From: Verrucomicrobiota bacterium
GTDB lineage: Bacteria > Verrucomicrobiota > Verrucomicrobiia > Limisphaerales > JACRJZ01
Assembly (NCBI GenBank): GCA_016219875.1
Contig: JACRJZ010000158.1
Coordinates: 40,727-104,726, forward strand
DNA: 64,000 nucleotides
Direction of reading: 5' to 3'
Positions within the stretch are counted from its first letter, which is position 1; each line of letters opens with the position of its first letter. The position numbers and the translations under genes were made by a program. The notes beneath the pieces were generated by a model, which searched no databases, had not been told where the DNA came from, and saw only the letters and a program-made list of their open reading frames with translations. Shown one piece after another: positions 27,244 to 35,614 of this stretch.

Positions 27244-27765
27244 ATGAGCCTGATTCATCTCCTGAGAGTGGGTCGGACGCTGGCAACGGACGTGGGAAGG
27301 ATCCATCGGTATCGCCAGGCGGGGTCGGGCGCCTTGCCTCGGTTTGAGAGACGAGCGGTGGAAGAAGTCGCGGCTGACGTGGCGATCGAAGCGGCGCCAG
27401 ATCAGCAGCGCAGTGAGCAAAACGATTCTGACCAAAAGGCACGAGCCATGAACGCAGAGACGAAGCTACAAGGCAACAAGAATTCAGGCCGATGGTGGTC
27501 GAGGCTGGCGTGCCTTTTCGGTCGAAAGCCTGTGCCACTGCCGCGAGGCGGCCTGAAAACGTCGCGCGATTTGGTGCAGCAGGAATTGCGGCTGGAGAAC
27601 GTGCTGGTCTGCCACAACGACCTCGCGGACGCGGATTGGGAAATGGTCCAGCCGCCGAAGTCCGCCGCGCGGTTGGCGTTCATCCGAAACCTGGCAGCTT
27701 CGGGCGCCTCCGCTCTCCGCCGGAACCGGGCCGTCTCGGAAGCCGCGCCCGCGGGCAAGATTTGA
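27244..27765 (+). CDS. Unknown protein between mraZ and rsmH
   Basis: A 173-residue frame starting 2 nt after the mraZ stop and ending 23 nt before rsmH, so it is translated with them. I recognise no domain. The first 68 residues are low in features; an internal ATG at 27448 gives a 105-residue version. The region VQQELRLENVLVCHNDLADADWEMVQ looks like a short conserved acidic motif, and the C-terminus is Ala/Arg-rich. No signal peptide or helix is evident. The position suggests a lineage-specific division or wall factor, which is inference only. Confidence 0.6.
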   Translation: MSLIHLLRVGRTLATDVGRIHRYRQAGSGALPRFERRAVEEVAADVAIEAAPDQQRSEQNDSDQKARAMNAETKLQGNKNSGRWWSRLACLFGRKPVPLPRGGLKTSRDLVQQELRLENVLVCHNDLADADWEMVQPPKSAARLAFIRNLAASGASALRRNRAVSEAAPAGKI

Positions 27766-27788
27766 CTTGTGTTCTTTGACGATGAGCA

Positions 27789-28715
27789 GTGCCCAACTTC
27801 TCGCACATTCCGGTGATGCTGGAGGAGGTCCTGGCGGCCCTGCGACCACGGCCCGGCGGTCAATACGCCGACGGGACCGTCGGTGGCGGTGGACACGCCG
27901 CGGCGATCCTCGCAGCGAGTTCGCCGGAGGGCCGGTTGTTCGCGTGCGATCGCGATGGCGACGCGATTGAAGCAGCGCGGCGAAGACTGGCCGGATTCGC
28001 CGGCCGGTTTGAGTTGAAGCGCGGGAATTTTTCGGAACTGGCCGATTGGCTGGGGCCGGCGAGTTGCGACGGAGTCCTCCTGGATTTGGGCGCAAGTTCG
28101 CACCAACTGGACAACGCAGCGCGCGGGTTCAGCTTCCAGCAAGATGGCCCGCTGGACATGCGTCAGGACCAACGGCAGCCCCTGACCGCCGCGGATTTGG
28201 TCAACGACACTGCCGCCGAGGAACTGGCGCGGCTGTTCTGGGAACTGGGCGACGAGCGCCACTCGCGGCGGTTCGCGCGGGCAATCGAGCAAGAGCGCAA
28301 GGCGCGTCCGTTTGCCACGACGCGGCAGCTCGCCGGATTGATCGAACGGCTGGAGCCGCGGCGCGGCGGCAAGACGCATCCCGCCACGCGGGTCTTCCAG
28401 GCCTTGCGCATCGCGGTGAATGACGAACTTGGCTCACTGCGGCGTGGGCTGGAAGCGGCGTTGAAGATCTTGAAACCGGGCGGCCGGCTCGCGGTGATCA
28501 CGTTTCACTCGCTGGAAGACCGGCTGGTGAAAGAGTTCGGTCGGGAATGGGCCAAAGACTACACAGTCGAAGGCGCGGACGTGCCGGAGTTGCGCCAGCC
28601 GCGGGCGCCCGCGCTGCGCTGGGTGCAACGGAAAGCGGTACTGCCCGGCGACGCGGAAGTGCGCGTCAATCCGCGCAGTCGTAGCGCGCAGTTGAGAATT
28701 CTAGAAAGAACCTGA
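27789..28715 (+). CDS. rsmH: 16S rRNA (cytosine-1402-N4)-methyltransferase
   Basis: A 308-residue RsmH (MraW). The N-terminus FSHIPVMLEEVLAAL, motif I DGTVGGGGHAAAIL, the LLDLGASSHQLDNAARGFSF segment and FHSLEDRLVK are all diagnostic. The enzyme methylates C1402 in the ribosomal P site. The GTG at 27789 gives the family start MPNFSHIPVM. It is in its normal place in the dcw cluster. Confidence 0.96.
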   Translation: MPNFSHIPVMLEEVLAALRPRPGGQYADGTVGGGGHAAAILAASSPEGRLFACDRDGDAIEAARRRLAGFAGRFELKRGNFSELADWLGPASCDGVLLDLGASSHQLDNAARGFSFQQDGPLDMRQDQRQPLTAADLVNDTAAEELARLFWELGDERHSRRFARAIEQERKARPFATTRQLAGLIERLEPRRGGKTHPATRVFQALRIAVNDELGSLRRGLEAALKILKPGGRLAVITFHSLEDRLVKEFGREWAKDYTVEGADVPELRQPRAPALRWVQRKAVLPGDAEVRVNPRSRSAQLRILERT

Positions 28716-29101
28716 TGTCGAGAAACCGTAAAAACCAATCGGCGGCGATCCGTTTTTTGCCGGCGTTGAAAGCGGCTTTGCTGTGCGCCTTCATCGGCGG
28801 CTCGGCGATCGGATATGTCTGGCAGAAAAACCAGATCATCGACCTGGGGCGGAAGATCAAAGAGCGGGAGAACCGCCTGGTCCAGTTGCGGGACGCGAAC
28901 CTCAAGCTCTCCAAGCAACTGGTCACGCTGCGCTCGTCGGCCTACCTCGAACGCCGGTTGAAGGAGTTGAATCTCCATCTGGTCCGGCCGGGCGAGGCGC
29001 AGATTCTGCGGATACCGGAAACCCCGCCGGGGGAAACGAGGCCCAGGAACGGACTGCTGGTCGCGGACCGTAACCCCGGGCGCGCGCCCTGGCTGAAATG
29101 A
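28715..29101 (+). CDS. ftsL: FtsL-like small membrane division protein
   Basis: A 128-residue bitopic protein at the standard ftsL position between rsmH and ftsI. A short basic cytoplasmic tail and one helix (about residues 18-35) precede a leucine-zipper-like coiled coil (about 36-90: IDLGRKIKERENRLVQLRDA), then a proline-rich end. FtsL sequences barely conserve, so the call rests on topology and position. The start overlaps the rsmH stop by one base (TGATG), so translation is coupled. FtsL recruits and activates FtsW/FtsI. Confidence 0.75.
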   Translation: MSRNRKNQSAAIRFLPALKAALLCAFIGGSAIGYVWQKNQIIDLGRKIKERENRLVQLRDANLKLSKQLVTLRSSAYLERRLKELNLHLVRPGEAQILRIPETPPGETRPRNGLLVADRNPGRAPWLK

Positions 29102-29107
29102 TGCTTT

Positions 29108-29159
29108 AACCGCCGCCCGTGTCGCCGGTCGGATGAGGAACCGATCGGCACGGGCGGTT
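29108..29159. other. Inverted repeat between ftsL and ftsI
   Basis: AACCGCC and CCGTG with CCGGTCGG on the left pair with CCGATCGG, CACGG and GGCGGTT on the right, with small bulges. There is no T-tract, so it is not a standard terminator. It would sit as a hairpin in the dcw transcript just before the GTG start of ftsI. Confidence 0.45.
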
Positions 29160-29175
29160 GGTTTGAATTTACACC

Positions 29176-31194
29176 GTGACCAATGTCATCCATCGAGGCC
29201 GGCTGTGGTGCCTGGCCGGGGCCGTGGGTCTGGGCTTTGTGGGCCTGGGCGCGCGATTCGTGGAATTGCAGGTCGTGCGCTGCGACGAGTTCCGCGAACG
29301 GGCCCGCCGCCAGAACAAAGTCTCCGTCCTCACCCAGCCGCCGCGCGGCGACATCCGCGACATCCGCGGCAATCTGCTCGCCACCAGCATCCCGGTGAAG
29401 ACCGTCTGTGTCGATCCCGCCCTCCTGACCAACCACCAATCCGAGGTCGCCAGGGTGCTGGCGCCGTCGCTGCTGGTGCCCGAAGCGGAACTGCTCAAGA
29501 ACTTCCGCAATCTGACTCATCTCGTCACCAACGAAAGCGGCATCAGACTGGTGACCAACCACTGCCTCGTGCTGCAGCACAACGTGCCGGTGGAAACTTG
29601 GACCAACCTCGAGCAAACCCTGCTTTGGAACTACTTCCTGCAATGCACCAATGCGCTCCTCCAAAAGCAGGTGGCCCTCAACGCGAAGCAAGCCGAGCGC
29701 ACCTGGAAATCCTTCCTGCCCGGCCGTTCCCGGACCCGGCAGGCCCGGCTCACGGATCGGGACAAGAATCCGCTGCGCAACTCGTGGCTCAACGCCGTCT
29801 TCGCGACCGATGACCAGCTCCGCACGTATCCCAACAAGCAGCTTGCCGCGCACGTGCTGGGCTTCACCGGCACGGCGGAGCAGGAAGTGAACGGCCGGAT
29901 CATCCCCCAGACCGTTGGCGTCGAAGGGATCGAAGCCACGTTCAACGACAAGCTCACCGGCGTCTGCGGCTGGCGCGTGGGCTACACTGACGGCCGCCGC
30001 CGTGAACTCGTCGTCTATCGCGAGCAGAACGTGGATCCGGCCCCCGGCCTCAACGTGGTGCTGACGCTCGACAGTCGTGTCCAGTACATCGTCGAAGAAG
30101 AACTCGCCCAGCTCGTCAGCCGGCACTCTCCCAAAGGCGCCATGGCCATCGTCATGCGGCCGGCCACCGGCGAGATTCTGGCGTTGGCCAACTGGCCGAC
30201 CTTCGATCCGGGCAACCTCCGCGCCTCCAACGGCGAACTCCGCCGCAACCGCGCCATCGGTCAGGTCGCCGAGCCTGGCTCCACGTTCAAGATCGTCACG
30301 GTGTCCTCGGCGTTGAACGACCAGATCGTGACGCTTGCGGATCGCTTCGACTGCGAGCACGGGCATTTCTTCTTCGCCGGCCGGCCGCTGCGCGACCACT
30401 TGTCCTACGGCGTGTTGACGGTCGAGGAGATCATCACCAAGTCGTCGAACATCGGCACGGCCAAGATCGCGATCAAGATGGGCGAGCAGCGGCTCTATCA
30501 GTACATCCGCGCCTGCGGATTCGGCAACCGCACCGGCATCCCGCTGGGCGGCGAGTCCGGCGGCATCGTTCACCCGCTGGACAAGTGGAGCAAGCTGTCC
30601 ATCTCCCGTGTGCCCATTGGCCAGGGCGTGGCCGCGACACCGCTCCAGATGACGCTCGCCATGTGCATGATCGCCAATGGCGGCGTGCTGATGCGCCCGC
30701 TGCTGGTCGATCACACTGAGGACGAAAGTGGCCACGTCGTCACGCAATACAAACCGATCGTCGTCCACCGCGTTATCAGCGAACGCGCCGCCAAGGACAC
30801 CACCAAGGCCCTCAAGGGCGTCGTGTCCAAGACCGGCACCGCCGCCACGGCGGCCCTGGACAACTACACGGTCGCCGGCAAGACCGGCACCGCCGAGAAG
30901 CCCGGCCCCGGCGGCTACCTGGACGGCAAATACTTCTCGTCGTTTATCGGCTTCTTCCCGGCCGACGACCCCGAACTTTGCATCTCCGTTTTCCTGGATG
31001 AACCGGAACGAAAAACGGGTTACTACGGCGGCCAGATTGTGGCCCCGGCCTTCAAACACATGGCCGAGCGGATCGCCCATTACCTGAACATCCGCCCCGA
31101 TCTTCCGCCTCCCTCTGCCGCCACCAACCAAGCCAGCGTGGCCGTGTTGAGCCAGAGCAATCACGCCTCGCACACTGTGTCCGCTGGCCGATGA
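29176..31194 (+). CDS. ftsI: Division transpeptidase FtsI (PBP3 class)
   Basis: A 672-residue class B penicillin-binding protein. An N-terminal helix (about 10-30) is followed by the pedestal domain with PPRGDIRDIRGNLLA. The transpeptidase domain has STFK (active-site Ser near 369), SSN, and KTGT near 569. It cross-links septal peptidoglycan together with FtsW. The start is GTG at 29176; the nearby ATG is out of frame. There are no C-terminal PASTA domains. The pedestal region (about 100-200) is longer than in E. coli and has LVTNESGIRLVTNHC-like segments. Confidence 0.95.
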   Translation: MTNVIHRGRLWCLAGAVGLGFVGLGARFVELQVVRCDEFRERARRQNKVSVLTQPPRGDIRDIRGNLLATSIPVKTVCVDPALLTNHQSEVARVLAPSLLVPEAELLKNFRNLTHLVTNESGIRLVTNHCLVLQHNVPVETWTNLEQTLLWNYFLQCTNALLQKQVALNAKQAERTWKSFLPGRSRTRQARLTDRDKNPLRNSWLNAVFATDDQLRTYPNKQLAAHVLGFTGTAEQEVNGRIIPQTVGVEGIEATFNDKLTGVCGWRVGYTDGRRRELVVYREQNVDPAPGLNVVLTLDSRVQYIVEEELAQLVSRHSPKGAMAIVMRPATGEILALANWPTFDPGNLRASNGELRRNRAIGQVAEPGSTFKIVTVSSALNDQIVTLADRFDCEHGHFFFAGRPLRDHLSYGVLTVEEIITKSSNIGTAKIAIKMGEQRLYQYIRACGFGNRTGIPLGGESGGIVHPLDKWSKLSISRVPIGQGVAATPLQMTLAMCMIANGGVLMRPLLVDHTEDESGHVVTQYKPIVVHRVISERAAKDTTKALKGVVSKTGTAATAALDNYTVAGKTGTAEKPGPGGYLDGKYFSSFIGFFPADDPELCISVFLDEPERKTGYYGGQIVAPAFKHMAERIAHYLNIRPDLPPPSAATNQASVAVLSQSNHASHTVSAGR

Positions 31195-31207
31195 CACCGA
31201 GCCTGCC

Positions 31208-32713
31208 ATGCAACTGAAAGACATCAGCCGCGCGGTGCAAGCCATCCGGGTGGATGGCCCGATGGACCGCGACATCACCGGCCTCACCTGCGACTCCCGC
31301 CAAGTCATGCCGGGCATGATTTTTGTCGCGGTGCCGGGCGCGCACGTGGACGGCCACGACTTCATTCCCAATGCCATCGACCGCGGCGCCACCGCCATTC
31401 TCTGCGAACGCAACGGCTTCGTCTCGCCCCGCGCCACCAAGATCAAGGTGGCCAGTGTCCGCCACGCGCTGGCCCAGGCCGCGGCGGCTTTTTACGGCCA
31501 TCCGGCGCAGAAACTCAAAGTCATTGGCGTCACCGGCACCAACGGCAAGACGACCGTGGCCTTCATGATCAAACACATCCTCGAAGCGGCCGGTACCAAG
31601 ACCGGCCTCATCGGTACGGTGCGCTACGAGGTGGGCGACCGCGTGATTCCCGCGTCGCGCACCACGCCCGAGGCGCTCGAAACCCAGCGGCTCATGGCCC
31701 AGATGCTGCAGGCCGAGTGCAAGGCCTGCGTCATGGAGGTGAGCTCCCATTCCCTCGAGCAGCACCGCGTGGGCGAGGTCGAGTTCGACGTGGCCGTGTT
31801 CACCAACCTCACCCAGGACCATCTCGACTATCACGGCACGATGGAGAATTACTTCGCGGCCAAGCAAAAGCTTTTCACCTTTGGCGCCGCCGGCAGCAAG
31901 CGCGCCACGCACATCATCAACATCGACGATTCCTACGGCGTGCGGCTGTGGCGGGACGGCCAGGCGGAGGTCAAGCTCACTTACGCGCTGCACGAGCACG
32001 CCCACGTGCGCGCCACGCACATCCATCTGTCCAAGGACGCCTCGCGCTTCCGGGTCGATACGCCCCAGGGCGGCTTCAACTGCCAGCTTCCCCTGATCGG
32101 CCGGCACAACATCTACAACGCGCTCGCCTCCATCGGCTGCGCGCTCGGCCTGGAGGTCCCGTTGGAAACCGTGCAACTCGCGCTGGCCGTGATGCCGCCG
32201 GTGCCCGGGCGTCTTGAAAGCGTTGCGCTGGGCCAGCCCTTCGGCGTGTTCGTTGATTACGCGCACACCGACGACGCGTTGCACAACGTCCTGACCACGC
32301 TGCGCGAGATGACGCCGGGCCGCTTGATCCTGGCTTTCGGCTGCGGCGGCAACCGCGACGCGGGCAAGCGTCCCAAGATGGGCAAAGTCGCGGCGCAGCA
32401 GGCCGACTACACGATCATCACGAGTGACAATCCGCGCCGGGAAGCCGCGGCGGACATTGCCCACCAGATTGAGCTGGGCTACCGTGAGGCCCGCGGCGAC
32501 GGCTACGCCATCGAGTTGGACCGCCGCCGCGCCATCACGGAGGTGATCGGCATGGCGCGGGAAGGGGACACCGTGCTGATCGCCGGCAAGGGCCATGAGA
32601 CCTACCAGGAATACGACGACACGGTGATTCCGTTCGACGACCGGGTCTTCGCGCGGGAGACTCTCGAAGGGCTGGGCTTTAAGAAGGGATTACGACGGCA
32701 CGAAAAGCACTGA
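31208..32713 (+). CDS. murE: UDP-MurNAc-tripeptide ligase MurE
   Basis: A 501-residue Mur ligase with ATP site GVTGTNGKTT and catalytic LTQDHLDYHGTM. A DNPRREAA motif corresponds to the DNPR signature of meso-diaminopimelate-adding enzymes, so the third peptide residue is probably mDAP. It starts 13 nt after ftsI. It is cytoplasmic, adding the third residue to UDP-MurNAc-dipeptide. Confidence 0.96.
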   Translation: MQLKDISRAVQAIRVDGPMDRDITGLTCDSRQVMPGMIFVAVPGAHVDGHDFIPNAIDRGATAILCERNGFVSPRATKIKVASVRHALAQAAAAFYGHPAQKLKVIGVTGTNGKTTVAFMIKHILEAAGTKTGLIGTVRYEVGDRVIPASRTTPEALETQRLMAQMLQAECKACVMEVSSHSLEQHRVGEVEFDVAVFTNLTQDHLDYHGTMENYFAAKQKLFTFGAAGSKRATHIINIDDSYGVRLWRDGQAEVKLTYALHEHAHVRATHIHLSKDASRFRVDTPQGGFNCQLPLIGRHNIYNALASIGCALGLEVPLETVQLALAVMPPVPGRLESVALGQPFGVFVDYAHTDDALHNVLTTLREMTPGRLILAFGCGGNRDAGKRPKMGKVAAQQADYTIITSDNPRREAAADIAHQIELGYREARGDGYAIELDRRRAITEVIGMAREGDTVLIAGKGHETYQEYDDTVIPFDDRVFARETLEGLGFKKGLRRHEKH

Positions 32714-32930
32714 ATCCAAACGCCGGAAAACAAAAAACCATCGAGAAACCATGAACGACCGAACGACACAAAATACACGAAACAGCCTGGCGCAAGACAA
32801 GGCACGTCGCTCCGCGCGCGCCGGGCAAAGGCCGCAAGACGACTCGGCCCCCACGGAGCGGCGCAGCCGGCCTGCGCCAACCTCTTTCGCCTATTTCGTG
32901 TGGCTTCCGCTTCGGAGAGCGAACTGAATC

Positions 32931-34421
32931 GTGGAACCACGCACGCTTCAATACATCGCCCAGGCCTGTGCCGGAGAGCAGCTCACGGGGCAGGCCGACA
33001 CGTTGGCCTCGCGCGTGTCCACGGACTCACGGTCCGTGGCCACGGGCGATCTGTTTGTGGCGTTGCGCGGAGATCGTTTTGACGGGCACAATTTTCTGGA
33101 AGAGGTCGAACTCAAGGGCGTCGTGGCGGTCGTGGTCGAGCGGTCGGCGCTGCCGGTCCCGCCGCTGAATCTTGCCGTCATTGCGGTCGAGAACACGCGC
33201 TCGGCCTTGGGCCGCCTCGCGGCGTGTTACCGCCACGACTTCGATCTCTCCGTCGTCGCCGTGGCCGGCTCCAACGGCAAGAGCACCACCAAAGAACTCA
33301 TCGCCGCCGTGGCGCGGCAGGCGCTATCCACGCTCGCGAGCGAAGCCAGCTTCAACAACGACATCGGCGTGCCGCTTACCCTGCTGCGGCTGGAGGACCG
33401 CCATCGCGCGGCGGTGCTCGAAGTCGGCACGAACCATCCGGGCGAATTGGCGCCGCTGGTCGCCATGATCGAGCCGCAGGTCGGAGTCATCACCAGCCTC
33501 GGACGCGAACACCTGGAATTCTTTGGAGACTTGGACGGCGTCGCGAAAGAGGAGGGGATGCTGGCCGAGCTGCTTCCGGCGTCGGGCCGGTTGTTCCTGA
33601 ACACCTCGAACGGGGCCGCGGCGGAGCAGATCGCGCGACGTTCGCGGGCGCCGGTGGTGCGCTTCGGCTGGGACGCCCAGAATGATTGGAGCGCTGTGCC
33701 GACCCAATTTGACGAGACGGGCACGACCTTCCTAGCCCGCGCGCCCCGCGCCGATTTCAGCGGCAGCTACCGGGTGAACTTGTTGGGCCGGCATCAAGTG
33801 CTGAACGCGCTGCTCGCCGTGGCCGTCGGCGCGGAACTCGGCCTGAGCGTAGAGCAGGTCCGGGCCGGCTTGGCGGAGTGCCGCCCGCTCAAGATGCGGC
33901 TGCAGCTTTGGGAAACCAACGGCTTGCGCGTGCTCGATGATTGCTACAACGCCAACGCCGATTCCCTGCGCGCCGCGCTGCAAACCCTCTCTGACCTGCC
34001 TTGTGCCGGGCGACGCATCGCCGTGTTGGGCGACATGGCGGAACTGGGCGCTCACAGCCGCGAGGCCCACGAAGACGCCGGCCGATGGGCCGCTGAGTTC
34101 GGCTTCTCGCAATTGTTCACGATCGGCAAGCAGGCCCACGTCACCGCGCAGAACGCGCGCGACGCCGGCGCGCAGGAGGTGCATGAGTTTGCCGAGGTGG
34201 GCGAAGCGGTGCGGGTGCTGAAGGCGACCGTCCGCGCCGGCGATCTCGTTCTCCTGAAGGCCTCGCGCGTGGCTGGCCTCGAACGTGTGAGCGAAGCCCT
34301 GAAACAATTCAAAGTCCCGCCTCAAGGCGGCAACGGCGCGGCCCCTGCCTTGCCTTCTGAATCCATCCGCGCTCTGCCGCCTTCAGGCGGGACTCCCAGC
34401 TTGGCTGGGTCTCGCCACTGA
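32931..34421 (+). CDS. murF: UDP-MurNAc-pentapeptide ligase MurF, with repeat-derived tail
   Basis: A 496-residue Mur ligase with ATP site GSNGKSTTKE, SEASFNNDIGVPLTLL, LEVGTNHPGEL and LDDCYNANADS; it adds D-Ala-D-Ala to the tripeptide. The start is GTG at 32931. The final 35 or so residues after LKQFKVP are rich in Gly, Pro and Ser, and are encoded by a palindromic repeat (34313-34394). The normal family end lies about at ALKQF. The 217-nt gap before it holds no convincing gene. Confidence 0.95.
   Translation: MEPRTLQYIAQACAGEQLTGQADTLASRVSTDSRSVATGDLFVALRGDRFDGHNFLEEVELKGVVAVVVERSALPVPPLNLAVIAVENTRSALGRLAACYRHDFDLSVVAVAGSNGKSTTKELIAAVARQALSTLASEASFNNDIGVPLTLLRLEDRHRAAVLEVGTNHPGELAPLVAMIEPQVGVITSLGREHLEFFGDLDGVAKEEGMLAELLPASGRLFLNTSNGAAAEQIARRSRAPVVRFGWDAQNDWSAVPTQFDETGTTFLARAPRADFSGSYRVNLLGRHQVLNALLAVAVGAELGLSVEQVRAGLAECRPLKMRLQLWETNGLRVLDDCYNANADSLRAALQTLSDLPCAGRRIAVLGDMAELGAHSREAHEDAGRWAAEFGFSQLFTIGKQAHVTAQNARDAGAQEVHEFAEVGEAVRVLKATVRAGDLVLLKASRVAGLERVSEALKQFKVPPQGGNGAAPALPSESIRALPPSGGTPSLAGSRH
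34313..34394. repeat. Palindromic repeat, family D, forming the murF 3' end
   Basis: The 20-nt arm at 34313-34332 pairs with 34375-34394 with one central mismatch. It is translated as the C-terminal tail of MurF. A small CCCAGC/GCTGGG palindrome follows at 34395-34409. Confidence 0.85.
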
Positions 34422-34422
34422 G

Positions 34423-35568
34423 ATGTTTTACTACCTCGCCCAGTATCTTCACGACGCGGTGGCCGGCACCACTTGGGAGGACCCGCTCTCCTGGCTGCGG
34501 CTCTTCCGCTACATCACGCTGCGCAGCGCCGGCGCGGCGGTGACCGCGCTGCTGTTGAGTTGGTGGCTGGGGCCGAAAGTGATCGCCTGGCTCAAGCGGC
34601 TGAAGTTCGCCCAGAACTACCTCGACAAGGCGGAGGAGTCCGGCGATCTCGTCGCACGGCTTCTGACCAAGAAAGGCACGCCGACGATGGGCGGCATCCT
34701 GATCGTGACCGTGATGGACCTCAGCGCCTTGCTGTGGGCGCAGTGGACGACGTTTCTGCAACTCACGCTGCTCTCCGTGCTCGTGCTGGCTGGGCTGGGC
34801 TTCTTCGACGACTGGGCCAAGATCACCAAGCAGAGCAGCGCCGGAACGACTTCCAAGGTGAAGCTGGCGGTGCAGGGGCTGCTGGGTTTGTTCATCGCCG
34901 TCTATCTCTGGTTCGTGCCCTCGACCACCAAACTCGTCTCCGAAGTCATGCTGCCGTTTTACAAATACCCCGTCACCACCAGTGCGGTGCTCGGCATCCT
35001 CGTGACGATTTGCACGGTGGTGGGCAGTTCCAACGCGGTGAACCTTACGGACGGCCTCGACGGTCTGGCCATCGGCTGCACGCTCATCGTGTCGTTCGTC
35101 TTCCTGATTCTGACCTACATCGCGGGCAATGCCAAAGCGGCCAGCTACCTGCAAGTGCCCTACGTGCCTGGCGCGGGCGAATTGACGGTCTTTTGCGCGG
35201 CCATGATCGGCGCGGGGCTGGGCTTTCTCTGGTTCAACTGCCACCCGGCGCAAGTGTTCATGGGCGACACCGGCTCGCTGGCCTTGGGCGGCGCGCTGGG
35301 CATCATGGCCGTGCTGATCCACCAGCCCTTCGTGCTGGTGATCGCGGGCGGCGTCTTTGTGGCGGAAGCCGGCTCGGTCATGCTGCAGATCGGGTGGTTC
35401 AAGTACACCAAGCGGACCCGCGGCCAGGGCCAACGGATTTTTCTTTGCTCGCCCCTGCATCACCACTTCGAGAAGAAAGGCTGGTATGAGAGCCAGGTGG
35501 TGACGCGGTTCTATATCCTGTGCATCCTGTGCGGCGTGGTCGCACTGAGTACGCTCAAGATTCGGTAG
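34423..35568 (+). CDS. mraY: Phospho-MurNAc-pentapeptide transferase MraY
   Basis: A 381-residue polytopic membrane enzyme with about ten helices. MraY signatures are KKGTPTMGGILI, the aspartate pair in GFFDDWAKITKQ, SNAVNLTDGLDGLAIG, and the catalytic-loop region LHHHFEKKGWYE. It transfers phospho-MurNAc-pentapeptide to undecaprenyl phosphate to form lipid I. It starts one base after murF ends, so the two are coupled. Confidence 0.97.
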   Translation: MFYYLAQYLHDAVAGTTWEDPLSWLRLFRYITLRSAGAAVTALLLSWWLGPKVIAWLKRLKFAQNYLDKAEESGDLVARLLTKKGTPTMGGILIVTVMDLSALLWAQWTTFLQLTLLSVLVLAGLGFFDDWAKITKQSSAGTTSKVKLAVQGLLGLFIAVYLWFVPSTTKLVSEVMLPFYKYPVTTSAVLGILVTICTVVGSSNAVNLTDGLDGLAIGCTLIVSFVFLILTYIAGNAKAASYLQVPYVPGAGELTVFCAAMIGAGLGFLWFNCHPAQVFMGDTGSLALGGALGIMAVLIHQPFVLVIAGGVFVAEAGSVMLQIGWFKYTKRTRGQGQRIFLCSPLHHHFEKKGWYESQVVTRFYILCILCGVVALSTLKIR

Positions 35569-35570
35569 GG

Positions 35571-35612
35571 AACCGTCCGACCGGTCAGACTGGTCGGATT
35601 GGTCAGACATTG
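35571..35612. repeat. Short tandem repeat before murD
   Basis: GGTCAGACT / GGTCGGATT-type 9-nt units repeat about four times and end 3 nt before the murD ATG. The same style of repeat is coding at 13252-13292. It displaces or hides any ribosome-binding site. Confidence 0.65.
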
Positions 35613-35614
35613 AA

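Noticed and set aside
30829..30891. Two KTGT motifs in FtsI taken as a duplicated active site
   Set aside because: Only the second (VAGKTGTAEKPG) fits the family context. The first (SKTGTAAT) lies where class B enzymes have a variable stretch, so it is likely coincidence.
32751..32927. Short plus-strand frame between murE and murF starting MNDRTTQNTRNS
   Set aside because: The peptide is basic and low in complexity, and the DNA (CGAACGACACAAAATACACG) looks like a dispersed noncoding repeat. There is no family and no ribosome-binding site.
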